Source: Candidatus Woesearchaeota archaeon
Lineage (GTDB): Archaea; Nanobdellota; Nanobdellia; Woesearchaeales; GW2011-AR9
Direction of reading: 5' to 3'
DNA length: 64,000 nt
Assembly (NCBI GenBank): GCA_018676855.1
Contig: JABHDY010000002.1
Location: 40,632-104,631, forward strand
The position numbers and the translations under genes were made by a program. This document shows positions 16,136 to 24,642 of this stretch, piece by piece. Numbering within the stretch: position 1 is the first letter of the stretch; each line of letters opens with the position of its first letter. Below the pieces are notes generated by a model. That model was not told the origin of the DNA. It saw only the letters and a program-made list of their open reading frames with translations, and did not search any database.

Positions 16136-16780
16136 TTACTTTTTTCTTTTTCCAAAATCACAAAATTCTACAATGGAACAACCATTACAATTAGGATTAA
16201 TGGGAAAGCAAACTCTTTGACCGTGATCAACAAATAAATTATTTACTAACCCCCACGATTTTTTAGGAATGAGTTTCATGAGTGCATTTTCACTTTCTTC
16301 TGGGGTTGTTGTATGTATCCAACCAAGCCTGTTTGATATTCTGTGAACGTGCACGTCAACGGCAATGGCAGGTTTGTTAAATGCATACGATAACATACAA
16401 TTGGCAGTTTTTCGTCCTACGCCAGGAAGAGACGTTAGTTCTTCAATTGTATCAGGGACAACATTATGAAACTTGTCAATAAGTATCTGACTTGATTTTT
16501 GAATGTTACGCGCTTTCGTTTTATAGAAACCGATACCATACAATGCTTTTTCTAAGTCTTCAATTTTCATATTAATAAAGTCTTGTGGCGTAACATGATC
16601 TTTAAACAATTTCTTCACGATAGGAATGGTAGTCGTATCTTTTGTTCTTGCACTTAACATTGTTGCAATAAGAAGTTGATAATGAGTATATTCATGTAAC
16701 TGTTCTAACATAGTTGGTTTGTTATATTTTTCCAATTCTGTGAATACTTTGTGAATAGTATTATTTATAGTATTGATCAT
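16136..16780 (-). CDS. nth: Endonuclease III (DNA glycosylase/AP lyase)
   Basis: Removes oxidised pyrimidines and nicks at the resulting site. ATMLSARTKD opens the HhH-GPD domain; the catalytic Lys is in LPGVGRKTAN and the catalytic Asp in IAVDVHVHR. The Fe-S cluster motif is C-x6-C-x2-C-x5-C (CFPINPNCNGCSIVEFC). The length (214 aa) is normal. TATA at 16801-16812 is about 26 nt upstream. The genome thus has both MutY and Nth in this window, plus uracil-DNA glycosylase. Confidence 0.95.
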   Translation of the reverse strand: MINTINNTIHKVFTELEKYNKPTMLEQLHEYTHYQLLIATMLSARTKDTTTIPIVKKLFKDHVTPQDFINMKIEDLEKALYGIGFYKTKARNIQKSSQILIDKFHNVVPDTIEELTSLPGVGRKTANCMLSYAFNKPAIAVDVHVHRISNRLGWIHTTTPEESENALMKLIPKKSWGLVNNLFVDHGQRVCFPINPNCNGCSIVEFCDFGKRKK

Positions 16781-16815
16781 AATGTATCAAAGAGAGTTTC
16801 CTATTTATATTTTAC

Positions 16816-17943
16816 TTAGATGAATAAGAGAATCAGTCCAAGAAGAAGAATAACACCATGAACACCGAATCGTAATACGTTTTTGTAATGTTCATGCCAC
16901 TTGTCACGTTTATGTTCTGCAACATTTTTCTTCGTAACTTTTTTACGAACTTCGTAATGGCCATATCGGTATAATAAAAGTACAATGATAAATGGTAACA
17001 TAACAATAATGATGTAATATATAATTAACGGAAATGTAAGAATTTTATAGCCTGAACGAGAAAATACTGTACTGAGAAGGTTAAACACTTCTTCAGTTTT
17101 GCTAATGGTAAAGAAAGATCCTATTATTCCTGCAATAATAAATCCGTACGTTGATAATACCGCTTTTTTTATTGCAACTCCTTTCTTTCGAAGTTTAGGA
17201 GAAATCTTTTTGAGAATATGTTCCCATGTGTGAAGAAAACTTTTCATATGAACAAGGCCGAACACTATAGCGCACAATGCAATAAACTTAGAAAATAAGA
17301 ATGGTATTATTCCACTAAATCCTGGCATGACATTCATTCCTGACAAAAGAAACATGAATGCAACTGTTGCAATGAACGCGATACCTTTATGCACAAGAGT
17401 TTTTTCATTATGTGTTAAAGATAATAATGCTAGAAGGATAATAATTAACGCAATCATTTCAACATGAAAACTGTCAACAAATGCTGATAATGAGATTTTA
17501 CCAAAACTTAACGTGTTAAACACACTACCGGGAGATGTTCCCGTTCCTAAAACACCTAAAACTTCTTCTTTGTCCAATGATGGACATTCAGAATTACTAT
17601 TTTCACGTATTCTTCCATCAAGAAGGCTTAATATAGACGTGTTTCCAACTAAATACGTCCCGGACATAAACGCGACAGGAATTTTCTGTGATGATTCAGG
17701 AACAGCATATGCTTCAAAATATTTTTCAAGGAGGAGCGCATGCTCTTCATTATAATACACTTCAAACGTATCAATTTGTGCTTCAGGATATGTTGATGAA
17801 AGATCATGTATGTAAGTATCAGTTTCTGAACAGGTTTCACAATCTGTACTTGTAAAGTAATAGACACAATCATTTTCTTGCGCTGCAACGAATGGAATAA
17901 TAAGAAGTACGCACAGTATCATCCATATTTTTATTTTTGCCAT
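16816..17943 (-). CDS. Membrane thiol-redox protein: extracellular thioredoxin-like domain plus DsbD/CcdA-like membrane part
   Basis: A signal peptide (residues 1-21, ending VAAQ) is followed by a thioredoxin-like domain of ~110 residues with a CETC motif in STDCETCSETD. From about residue 155 there are roughly seven membrane segments, including one with MNVMPGFSGIIPF and a basic loop (LKKISPKLRKKG). This layout suggests transfer of reducing or oxidising power across the membrane to secreted proteins. It follows a winged-helix regulator by three bases, and a thioredoxin gene diverges on the other side. The membrane part is only loosely like CcdA, so the exact partner is uncertain. Confidence 0.65.
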   Translation of the reverse strand: MAKIKIWMILCVLLIIPFVAAQENDCVYYFTSTDCETCSETDTYIHDLSSTYPEAQIDTFEVYYNEEHALLLEKYFEAYAVPESSQKIPVAFMSGTYLVGNTSILSLLDGRIRENSNSECPSLDKEEVLGVLGTGTSPGSVFNTLSFGKISLSAFVDSFHVEMIALIIILLALLSLTHNEKTLVHKGIAFIATVAFMFLLSGMNVMPGFSGIIPFLFSKFIALCAIVFGLVHMKSFLHTWEHILKKISPKLRKKGVAIKKAVLSTYGFIIAGIIGSFFTISKTEEVFNLLSTVFSRSGYKILTFPLIIYYIIIVMLPFIIVLLLYRYGHYEVRKKVTKKNVAEHKRDKWHEHYKNVLRFGVHGVILLLGLILLFI

Positions 17944-17946
17944 CTA

Positions 17947-18294
17947 TCACCAGCGTTGAATTTCTTTTCCAACAGTTTCTTTGAATGATTCAAAGATTTT
18001 ATAAATTTTTTCTTTCAGTTCCTTCTTTGGAGCGGATTTATACACAAAAATGTATCCACCTTTATTTAAATTAATTTGTCTTCGATGAATTAGTTCTTCC
18101 CTAAAAAGATTTTTGACTGCACGTTGTACAGTAGTTCTATCTTTTTTCATCACTTTTTTAATTTCTTCAATCGTTTTCTCTTCTTTTTCATCAATAAGAT
18201 ATTTTAATATTCGCAATCCCGTTTTGTTAAGATTAAATGAACATCGTAACAATTGTTCAACGGTAAAACCTTGACATATAAAATGCAATTGCAT
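17947..18294 (-). CDS. Winged-helix transcriptional regulator
   Basis: 115 residues: an HTH at about 22-75 (NKTGLRILKYLID, IEEIKKVMKKDRTTVQRAVKNL) with a wing (KGGYIFVYKSA), then a C-terminal helix likely used for dimerisation. The order resembles small MarR/TrmB-like archaeal regulators that bind DNA as dimers. Two Cys in the first 20 residues (ICQG, LRCS) might sense redox state; this is only a suggestion from the context. It is upstream of and coupled to the DsbD-like gene. CTATTTAAG at 18315-18323 is the probable TATA box. Confidence 0.78.
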   Translation of the reverse strand: MQLHFICQGFTVEQLLRCSFNLNKTGLRILKYLIDEKEEKTIEEIKKVMKKDRTTVQRAVKNLFREELIHRRQINLNKGGYIFVYKSAPKKELKEKIYKIFESFKETVGKEIQRW

Positions 18295-18411
18295 ACAATG
18301 AGTAATATTTCTATCTATTTAAGCGTTTGGTCTGCACTTGTGCATTTTTTGTGAACAAACGGGCCCAAATCCAATGAATTTAAAAAGGAATCTTGGTCAT
18401 TGTTCAGTGGA

Positions 18412-18418
18412 GGTAATA
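18412..18418 (+). promoter_or_regulatory. Strong Shine-Dalgarno of the thioredoxin gene
   Basis: GGAGGTAATAACA precedes ATG 18422 and marks it as the start instead of the in-frame codon at 18338. TATA-like TTTAAAAA at 18379-18386 predicts a leader of about 12 nt. Confidence 0.6.
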
Positions 18419-18421
18419 ACA

Positions 18422-18745
18422 ATGATTAAAGAATTAAATACTGAAAATCTTAAAGAAGCAATTATGTCAAGTACACCCGTGATAGTTGATTTCTGGGCAT
18501 CATGGTGCGGTCCATGTAAAATGTTAGCACCTGTCTTTGAAGAATTAAGTGAAGAATATGATGGAACATTAACATTTACAAAAATCTCAACTGAAGATAA
18601 TCCTGATGCAGGTTCTATGTATAATGTTGCAGGAATTCCTTGCTTGATCGTTTTTAAAGACGGTAAAGAAATTGATAGAATTGTAGGTTTTGCACCAAAA
18701 CCATTGTTGAAACAGAAGATTGATGCTGTTCTAGAAAAAGTATAA
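18422..18745 (+). CDS. trxA: Thioredoxin
   Basis: A 107-residue classical thioredoxin with active site FWASWCGPCKML and the cis-Pro loop AGIPCLIVFKDG; the extra Cys next to the cis-Pro is less common. It reduces protein disulfides in the cytoplasm and could feed electrons to the peroxiredoxin at 50.6 kb. A strong ribosome-binding site decides the start. It is transcribed divergently from the redox regulator/DsbD-like pair, which suggests common control. Confidence 0.95.
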   Translation: MIKELNTENLKEAIMSSTPVIVDFWASWCGPCKMLAPVFEELSEEYDGTLTFTKISTEDNPDAGSMYNVAGIPCLIVFKDGKEIDRIVGFAPKPLLKQKIDAVLEKV

Positions 18746-18780
18746 TTTTTTATATTCTTTTTACTTTCTTTAATTTTAGA

Positions 18781-19236
18781 TTGGGTATTGAAACAGATTC
18801 TACTGAAGATACAAGAACAATGGAACAACTACTTAGTGATTTTCATCCAACTATGGGTTGTCTAGTAGAACCACCCGGATATATTAAAAAGGACTATCAA
18901 TACAAACAGATAAATGGAGAGGTACCTATTGGTATGATTGTTCGTGCAAGTGCAGAAGACGTTTTTTTTGTATATTTTTCATTAGATAGAATCTTACAAC
19001 AGGTTGAATCACTTTCAAGAAGAGAAGAAAAAGTACTTCAGATATATTATGGTGTTTCTTTTAATTCTTTTATACAAGCAGAAAAACTTTATAGAAAAAA
19101 TGGTAGTTTAGAAGAAGTTAACACATTTTTAACAATTCCTAACCAAGAAAAAGAAAAACTTAAAATAGAAGGAAGATTACTAGGACAATATGATAAAATT
19201 ATCGCAGGGAGCGGAAGCAATTTTGTACAAAGATAA
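18781..19236 (+). CDS. Hypothetical protein, up to 151 aa
   Basis: Unrecognised soluble protein. A helix-rich middle (SLSRREEKVLQIYYGVSF) has a flavour of a sigma-4-like HTH, but not enough to name it. The start is uncertain: TTG 18781 lies exactly 27 nt after the centre of a TATA box at 18749-18756, whereas the first ATG is at 18820. The 3' end overlaps the Bud32 gene by 47 bases in another frame, so expression with the KEOPS kinase is likely. Confidence 0.55.
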   Translation: MGIETDSTEDTRTMEQLLSDFHPTMGCLVEPPGYIKKDYQYKQINGEVPIGMIVRASAEDVFFVYFSLDRILQQVESLSRREEKVLQIYYGVSFNSFIQAEKLYRKNGSLEEVNTFLTIPNQEKEKLKIEGRLLGQYDKIIAGSGSNFVQR

Positions 19237-19804
19237 TGCAGCTGTAATTAAAGAACGGTTCAGTAAAGCGTACCGTTTACAGCATTTAGATGATTCTTTA
19301 CGAAAATTTAGAACGAGACGAGAAGCAAAAGTTCTCACAAAATTAGGAGAAATGGACTTTCCTGCACCAAAAATGCAATCATTTTCTGATAAACGAATGT
19401 CAATTGTCATGGACTTTGTTCCAGGGGAAACGTTGAAACATGTTCTTAAACATGGTGATGAATTCCATACGTTCGCAAAAGAAATTGGGCAGAAAGTTGG
19501 CATTCTTCATAAAGAAAATATTGTACACGGAGATTTAACAACATCTAACATGATTGTTAACAAAAAAAATCATCAATTAACATTTATTGATTTTGGTTTA
19601 TCATCTTTTTCTGAAAAGATTGAAGATAAAGCTGTTGATTTATTTTTATTAGATAGGGCGTTAGAGGGCACACATTTTGAATTCTATCCAGAAATATTTG
19701 AAGATGCTCTCAAAGGTTACGAGGAAACTAACCCTGAATCAAAAGATATTATTAATCGTCTTGAAGAAGTTAAAAAACGTGGACGTAATAAGAAACGGGA
19801 TTAA
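19190..19804 (+). CDS. bud32: KEOPS kinase/ATPase Bud32
   Basis: Small atypical protein kinase of the KEOPS complex that makes t6A37 in ANN-decoding tRNAs. The start ...LSQGAEAILYKD is the family's Gly-rich entry, Lys in AVIKERFSKAYR binds ATP, HGDLTTSNMI is the catalytic loop and FIDFGLS the metal-binding DFG. The C-terminus ends in a basic RGRNKKRD tail. It is a stand-alone gene of 204 aa; many archaea have it fused to Kae1. No Kae1 is seen here. Its stop overlaps the stop of the convergent methyltransferase gene. Confidence 0.94.
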   Translation: MIKLSQGAEAILYKDNAAVIKERFSKAYRLQHLDDSLRKFRTRREAKVLTKLGEMDFPAPKMQSFSDKRMSIVMDFVPGETLKHVLKHGDEFHTFAKEIGQKVGILHKENIVHGDLTTSNMIVNKKNHQLTFIDFGLSSFSEKIEDKAVDLFLLDRALEGTHFEFYPEIFEDALKGYEETNPESKDIINRLEEVKKRGRNKKRD

Positions 19805-20460
19805 ATCCATTTAGTTGCTATGGTCCCAGGACCTCTTCTACCAACGATTGGACCATCATCATAAAACAGGCCAGCTTTACTCATGTTATCTCGTGCAATT
19901 CTTGCACATGAATATGTTGCCATGATGCCTGATTCTTTCATTACACGATGTACATCTTTAAAGAAAAGTGTTTCCCACATGTGAGGTGCAGTTTTTGGTG
20001 AGAATGGATCAAAAAATACTGCATCAAAATGGTTCTCTTGTAATTCAGTAATAGTTTTACGTGCATCTCCAATAATAAAAGTAACGGTAACATTTCCTTC
20101 TTTTAATTCGGTTATTTCTGGCGTTAATTTCTTATAATGAGTAAAAAATGTAATGGGAGGATTGACATCTTGTATTTTAGCAATTATCTCTGTATCGTAT
20201 TCTAATCCAACAACTTCTATAACACAATCAGGATTTGTTTTTAGTGCTACGTCAATGGCCATGGCACTATTGTATCCTAATCCTGAACAAATATCTAAGA
20301 TACGTATGTGGCCAGACTTAGCTTTCTCAGCTATTTTACATGGAACTGCATATTTCTTAAGCGCTTCTTCAACAGCTCCCGTTTGTGAATGATATGTTTC
20401 TCCTACCGATTCGTTAAGGAACGTTTCTGTTGCATCCGCAGTAGTTACTTTTTTGAGCAT
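19801..20460 (-). CDS. MnmC-like methyltransferase (DUF752 type)
   Basis: Resembles the methyltransferase half of MnmC, which finishes mnm5U34 in tRNA wobble positions. The N-terminal TADATETFLNESVGETYHS is the typical family opening, ILDICSGLGYNS is the SAM site, GDARKTITEL and FDPFSPKTAPHMW are the conserved downstream blocks. No FAD oxidase half is present, as in other archaeal homologues. TATA is at 20480-20490. Together with Elp3, Dus and Bud32 it adds to a strong tRNA-modification content in the window. Confidence 0.85.
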   Translation of the reverse strand: MLKKVTTADATETFLNESVGETYHSQTGAVEEALKKYAVPCKIAEKAKSGHIRILDICSGLGYNSAMAIDVALKTNPDCVIEVVGLEYDTEIIAKIQDVNPPITFFTHYKKLTPEITELKEGNVTVTFIIGDARKTITELQENHFDAVFFDPFSPKTAPHMWETLFFKDVHRVMKESGIMATYSCARIARDNMSKAGLFYDDGPIVGRRGPGTIATKWI

Positions 20461-20483
20461 TTACTCTTAAGAACACACTTTTT

Positions 20484-21299
20484 TTATATAATTACTGCTC
20501 GACCTTTCCGTACAAGCAACTTAGCAACTTCTGAAAATATTTTAAACTCTTCATCAATATCAAACGGTCCGTACGTTTTCATATCTTTCCATACAAAACT
20601 TGGCATTGGTTTAATGAACTTAACTTTTGTCATTTCTTTCTCCTCTTCTTCTTTTTCATTTTGACTGTCTTCTTTATTTACATCTACACTTTCATCTTCA
20701 GAATTTGTCTTATCAATTATTCCTGTATCTTCTTCTGATTGTTCTTCTTCATCATCTGTATCTTCTTGATTATCTTGATTTTCTGCAACATCTGTAGAAA
20801 TATCTGGTTCTTCCGTGTCAGGACTTTCAAATTGTGTAAACGCACTTTTTGATGATTGAATAGGAACTTCTCTTCCTCCTACAATTGGCATTTCTCCCTT
20901 AAACAATTGACCAAGGATGCCCCTCCTATACATATCTAATGTAATGATAATATTTTCAAAAAAATTCTTTTCTTTCTGTAACATACACCCCGTATCAATC
21001 AAATCTGATCCCGTTTTACTTTTATTAAGTGCAACGTCAATTATCTTTTTCTCTCTTCGTTCATAAATCTCTTTTAAAATACGTTTAATGCTACGTAGTT
21101 CATACTCTAACTTATCCTTTTCACCAGACGCAAACATATCGTCAGAGGACTGTTTGCTATCTAAAAGGACTTTCTTTTCTTTCATATAACTTACAACATC
21201 AATAAAGAAAGTTTCCTCTAACTTTTGAAGATCTTCCCTCTTCTTTTCATTTCTAAGGATGTCGTACAATGTTTCAAGTGTAATACGTATTTCGTCCAT
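20484..21299 (-). CDS. GINS complex subunit (Gins51/Sld5-Psf1 type)
   Basis: Part of the replicative CMG-like helicase (with MCM and GAN/RecJ). The N-terminal ~150 residues are the helical A domain (IRITLETLYDILRNEKKREDL, LEETFFIDVVSYM); the C-terminal ~55 residues are the B domain (VKFIKPMPSFVW, YGPFDIDEEFKI, LLVRKGRAVII). A domain first and B domain last is the Gins51 order. Between them is a ~75-residue linker of Glu, Asp, Ser and Asn, much longer and more acidic than usual. I start at ATG 21299, which has a GGGGGA ribosome-binding site and a TATA-like run at 21324-21334. Confidence 0.9.
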   Translation of the reverse strand: MDEIRITLETLYDILRNEKKREDLQKLEETFFIDVVSYMKEKKVLLDSKQSSDDMFASGEKDKLEYELRSIKRILKEIYERREKKIIDVALNKSKTGSDLIDTGCMLQKEKNFFENIIITLDMYRRGILGQLFKGEMPIVGGREVPIQSSKSAFTQFESPDTEEPDISTDVAENQDNQEDTDDEEEQSEEDTGIIDKTNSEDESVDVNKEDSQNEKEEEEKEMTKVKFIKPMPSFVWKDMKTYGPFDIDEEFKIFSEVAKLLVRKGRAVII

Positions 21300-21408
21300 T
21301 TTCCCCCAAATTCTGGAAGCTCTCACTCTTTTAAAATATATTGTTGCTTGAGAAGATATGTTCCACATGAAGTAAGGTTTTTATAGGGTAATGGGTTACT
21401 CCTTTCCG

Positions 21409-21645
21409 ATGGAAATTGATAAATATATTCATAATGGAACGCTTACAATTCGTGTAGTACCAAATGCATCTAAAAATGATGTTGTTGAGGAACATAACCA
21501 ACTGAAAGTATATATTAAAGCAGTTCCTGATAAGAACAAAGCTAATGTTGAATTGATTAAATTTTTTAAAAAGAAGTTTGGGTTACGTGTTATGATAAAG
21601 TCAGGAATGAAAGGAAGAGATAAAGTCTTGAAGGTTATAAAATAA
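21409..21645 (+). CDS. DUF167/YggU-family protein
   Basis: Small conserved protein of unknown function found in all domains. GTLTIRVVPNASKNDVVEE and LKVYIKAVPDKNKANVELI are the diagnostic motifs, followed by the FFKKKFGL helix and SGMKGRDKVLKV end. I prefer ATG 21409 to 21391 because TTTTTATAG (21378-21385) is centred 27 nt before it. The gene ends four bases from the convergent dCMP deaminase gene. Confidence 0.9.
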   Translation: MEIDKYIHNGTLTIRVVPNASKNDVVEEHNQLKVYIKAVPDKNKANVELIKFFKKKFGLRVMIKSGMKGRDKVLKVIK

Positions 21646-21649
21646 ATTT

Positions 21650-22657
21650 TTATTTTAGAACACGTAATTTGACATCGGCACCCTGTAACAATTGTTTTCC
21701 ATCATCGTCTGGATATATGACTTTTGAAACAACTTCTTTAATTCCAGCATTAATAATCATTTTAGAACATGTTACACATGGTGTAAATGTGGTATAAATT
21801 GTTGCTCCTTTCGTTGACGTCCCATTATGTGCCGCTTGAACTATAGCATTTTCTTCAGAATGTGCACAAATACACGGTTCTGAATAAACACCAGATTTTA
21901 TAAGGCCAAGATGTCGTGACGTACATCTTTTACATCCTCCAGCATTACAATGTTCTATTCCTTTAGGAGTTCCATTATATCCTGTAGATATTATTTGTTT
22001 TTCTTTAACGATAACTGCACCTTTTTTTGCTGACATGCATGTGCATCTCATCTTGACTGCTTCAGCAATGTTCATAAAATATGTGTCCCAGTTTGGCCGT
22101 GAATCTTGTAATTTGTATAATTGGTCCCTGACAAGTTTGTGTACTTTTTCTGTCAACTTTTCAAGTGTAGAATCGTTAACTATGGTGATTTTTGCCATAT
22201 CTATAACACGTTGTAACTGTTGCGAGTTAGAATCATTACTATTTTCAATAGACTCTTTTTCACGCAATTCTTTCAATGTTTTTGGATCTTCTTCCCGGTT
22301 ACGTTGAATAATCCTCTTTAATCGTACAGATTCAGGAGCAGTTACATTGACTAAAATGAAATCTTCTCGTTGTGTAAGATGTTCAACTTCAGATGGGTTT
22401 CGTATAGATGTAAATACATGATTCTCACCATCTTTAATCTCTTGTAACGCTAATTTAGATAGAACACTTGCCCCCTGTTTAGTTCTAAGATGATTTCCTA
22501 ATTCAATGAGCTTATCACGTGTAATTTTTTGTTTACGAGTAGTAAGTTCATTTCGTAACAAATCAGAAAATGAAACGTGATAAAAGTTTTTTCCTTGTAA
22601 TATTGCAGCAACTGCGTCCTTACCAGAACAATAATTACCAGTAACACCTATTATCAT
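21650..22657 (-). CDS. Fusion: P-loop (deoxy)nucleotide kinase-like domain plus dCMP deaminase
   Basis: Residues ~1-185 are a dephospho-CoA kinase/AAA_18-like P-loop domain (GVTGNYCSGKDAVA near residue 4, SFSDLLRNEL, FTSIRNPSEVEH). Residues ~190-335 are a zinc deaminase: CAHSEENAIVQAA with the catalytic Glu, TPCVTCSKMIINAG for zinc, plus two more Cys/His sets (HCNAGGCKRC, EPCICA) seen in dCMP deaminases of the ComEB/DCD1 type. The product is dUMP for dTMP synthesis. A similar N-terminal P-loop domain is known in yeast DCD1. The ATG at 22657 gives the usual MIIGVTGN start. Thymidylate kinase diverges from it. Confidence 0.88.
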   Translation of the reverse strand: MIIGVTGNYCSGKDAVAAILQGKNFYHVSFSDLLRNELTTRKQKITRDKLIELGNHLRTKQGASVLSKLALQEIKDGENHVFTSIRNPSEVEHLTQREDFILVNVTAPESVRLKRIIQRNREEDPKTLKELREKESIENSNDSNSQQLQRVIDMAKITIVNDSTLEKLTEKVHKLVRDQLYKLQDSRPNWDTYFMNIAEAVKMRCTCMSAKKGAVIVKEKQIISTGYNGTPKGIEHCNAGGCKRCTSRHLGLIKSGVYSEPCICAHSEENAIVQAAHNGTSTKGATIYTTFTPCVTCSKMIINAGIKEVVSKVIYPDDDGKQLLQGADVKLRVLK

Positions 22658-22772
22658 AGTATTTTGATATGGTCTTTCTTTAAATTGATTATTATAATAC
22701 AAAAGAGAGACTCTAATTACTATGTAGCAGGGGATAAAGACATTTAAATAGGATTAGTTATCTTTATACTAT

Positions 22773-23456
22773 ATGAAAAGGGGCATGTTTATTGTTATAG
22801 ATGGATTGGATGGTTCTGGGAAAGGTGTTCAAACAACAAAACTTGTTGAAAGACTACAACAAGAACAATATCCTGTTGAAATGGCAGATTTTCCACAGTA
22901 CGATAATTGGTCAGCAGTGTTTGTTCAACAATACTTAAATGGTGCATTTGGATCAGCAAGTGAAGTTAGTGCAAAGAAAGCATCATTATTTTATGCATTA
23001 GATAGATTTGCAGCAGGTTCAAAAATTCAACAATGGTTAGACGAAGGAAAGGTAGTTATTTCTAATCGGTATGTATCTGCAAACAAAGGACATCAATTAG
23101 GAAAAATTACTGATGAAACTGAAATGGGCGAATTTCTTTCTTGGTTAAACGAAATTGAATATTCTACTCTTGAAATTCCAATTCCAGATATGACATTATT
23201 TCTTCATATGAGTCCAGAGATTGGTCAACGACTTGTTGACAAAAAGGGAGAACGTAGTTATACTGACAGAAAACGTGACATTCATGAAGAAGATCTTGAC
23301 CATCTCCAAAATGCAGAACGGGCATACCTTTTCTGTTTAGACAATGATCCAGTTGAGAATTGGCAACGAATAGTATGTTTTGAAGGAAATGAACCACGAA
23401 CAATTGACGATATTCATGCTGAAGTATACCAAAAAGTAATAGAAAAAATAAAATAA
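22773..23456 (+). CDS. tmk: Thymidylate kinase
   Basis: Phosphorylates dTMP to dTDP. P-loop IDGLDGSGKGVQT at 9-21, the substrate-binding DFPQYDN, the DRFAAGSKI helix and NRYVSANKGHQ (DRY/NRY motif). The lid lies in the GERSYTDRKRDIHEED segment. Length (227 aa) is typical. ATTTAAAT at 22741-22748 is centred 28 nt before the ATG. The divergent neighbour is dCMP deaminase, which feeds the same route. Confidence 0.94.
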   Translation: MKRGMFIVIDGLDGSGKGVQTTKLVERLQQEQYPVEMADFPQYDNWSAVFVQQYLNGAFGSASEVSAKKASLFYALDRFAAGSKIQQWLDEGKVVISNRYVSANKGHQLGKITDETEMGEFLSWLNEIEYSTLEIPIPDMTLFLHMSPEIGQRLVDKKGERSYTDRKRDIHEEDLDHLQNAERAYLFCLDNDPVENWQRIVCFEGNEPRTIDDIHAEVYQKVIEKIK

Positions 23457-23460
23457 GAAA

Positions 23461-23541
23461 TTATTCTTCTTCTTCTTTCTGTTCCTTTGTAAAGAACGAA
23501 TCTAACTTTTGAGAACCAACCATTGCTTTATATGAAATCAT
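23461..23541 (-). CDS. Candidate micro-protein, 26 aa (or 38 aa from an upstream TTG)
   Basis: The ATG at 23541-23539 has AGGTGT four bases upstream and opens a 26-residue frame ending in a poly-Glu tail (KEQKEEEE). The frame stays open upstream to a TTG near 23577, giving IGVIEKEVLG before the Met, with a TATATA sequence at about 24 nt. The product would have a short hydrophobic/basic N-terminus and acidic end. No family recognised; it might be a coincidence or the remnant of a longer gene. Confidence 0.25.
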   Translation of the reverse strand: MISYKAMVGSQKLDSFFTKEQKEEEE

Positions 23542-23662
23542 GACACCTAACACCTCTTTTTCGATAACACCTATCAAGAGTTTGAAAACCTATATGCTAT
23601 ATAAAGACTGTGTTTGTTGAAAATATATACTCTAACCCGATACCACTTTTAAAATAACAAGG

Positions 23663-23674
23663 AAGAGTACTCTT
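23663..23674. repeat. Perfect 12-bp palindrome in an otherwise empty gap
   Basis: AAGAGTACTCTT is a perfect palindrome in the ~290-bp gap between tmk and the phospholipase-like gene. Apart from the micro-ORF and the TATA box of the next gene (23718-23727) I see nothing else there. A regulator binding site is possible. Confidence 0.3.
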
Positions 23675-23748
23675 GTCATGAATCCTGTCTCAGTACTACT
23701 TTTGTAGAGGGAAGAATTATTAAATAAAGTTGTTTTACTATACATTCT

Positions 23749-24642
23749 ATGGTAAAAGGGAACACGCATCTCTGGTCAGCAGAAAAAATACGGAGAAAAG
23801 TTAAATCAGAAAGAATTAGAAAAACTATTACGTCAAATCTGAAGTATTATCGTCTTGGTTCTTTCATTCCTGATTCTGGTTTTTATTGTTCTATTAAAAG
23901 TGTTAATTATATTTCGTATTGGTTACATGGTAAGAAAGGCAATTTAACAAATAAAATCATTTTTTCAATGTTAGACAAAATAAAAAAGACACATGATCAA
24001 AAGGATCTTGCGTTAATGTTTGGTTATATCACACATTGTGCGTTAGATATAACGTTCCATCCCATGATATTTTATCTCACGGGAAATTATTCTGATCCTA
24101 GTCCACTGAAATTGCGAAAAGCGCGGTATGAACATCACCGTCTTGAAACGTATATTGATAGTAAGTTCAATACATCATTACGAATTCATGAAGTTGCCAG
24201 TGCAAAATTGATAGACGATACATCATTTATTACTGCTTTGTCAGAATGTATGGGTGGAAAGAAAAAGAAGTACAAAAAAGCGCTTCGAAACCAATTATGG
24301 TTTGACAAACATTCTCATAGTAAATTGGTATATTTTTTCGTATCATTATTCCCTTCTTTAAAACCGATTGCTGGTATGATGTATCCTTCTCTCAAGAAAG
24401 ATCGATACGTATTTGGCAAGGATATTACATACTTAGATCCAATTAATGGAAATAAACACCGTGCATCATTTCAACAATTGTTTATGAAAGGTTTTTCGTT
24501 ATCAGAAAAGATGATCATTGCTGCTGACAAGTATGTTCATAATGAGATTACAAAGAAACAAGCACAAAAAATTATTGATGGGAAAAGTTTAGACACGGGA
24601 AAAGTTGGTGTTCCTCTATCAAAAATTAGATTTACTATGTAA
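23749..24642 (+). CDS. Zinc-dependent phospholipase C-like protein
   Basis: Matches the PF00882 (zinc-dependent phospholipase C / S1-P1-like) helical fold: GNTHLWSAEKI at the start, RLGSFIPDSGFY, then FGYITHCALDITFHPM and ARYEHHRLETYID, which supply the His/Asp zinc ligands. No signal peptide is visible, unlike the secreted bacterial enzymes, so it probably acts inside. The C-terminal half is basic and unassigned. ATTAAATAA at 23718-23727 is centred 26-27 nt before the start. It overlaps convergently with speB by 24 bases. Confidence 0.75.
   Translation: MVKGNTHLWSAEKIRRKVKSERIRKTITSNLKYYRLGSFIPDSGFYCSIKSVNYISYWLHGKKGNLTNKIIFSMLDKIKKTHDQKDLALMFGYITHCALDITFHPMIFYLTGNYSDPSPLKLRKARYEHHRLETYIDSKFNTSLRIHEVASAKLIDDTSFITALSECMGGKKKKYKKALRNQLWFDKHSHSKLVYFFVSLFPSLKPIAGMMYPSLKKDRYVFGKDITYLDPINGNKHRASFQQLFMKGFSLSEKMIIAADKYVHNEITKKQAQKIIDGKSLDTGKVGVPLSKIRFTM

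Noticed and set aside
18295..18421. GGGCCC and GCACTTGTGC palindromes as an operator between the redox regulator and thioredoxin
   Set aside because: Both are short and their positions relative to the two TATA boxes are not distinctive; kept only as a possibility.
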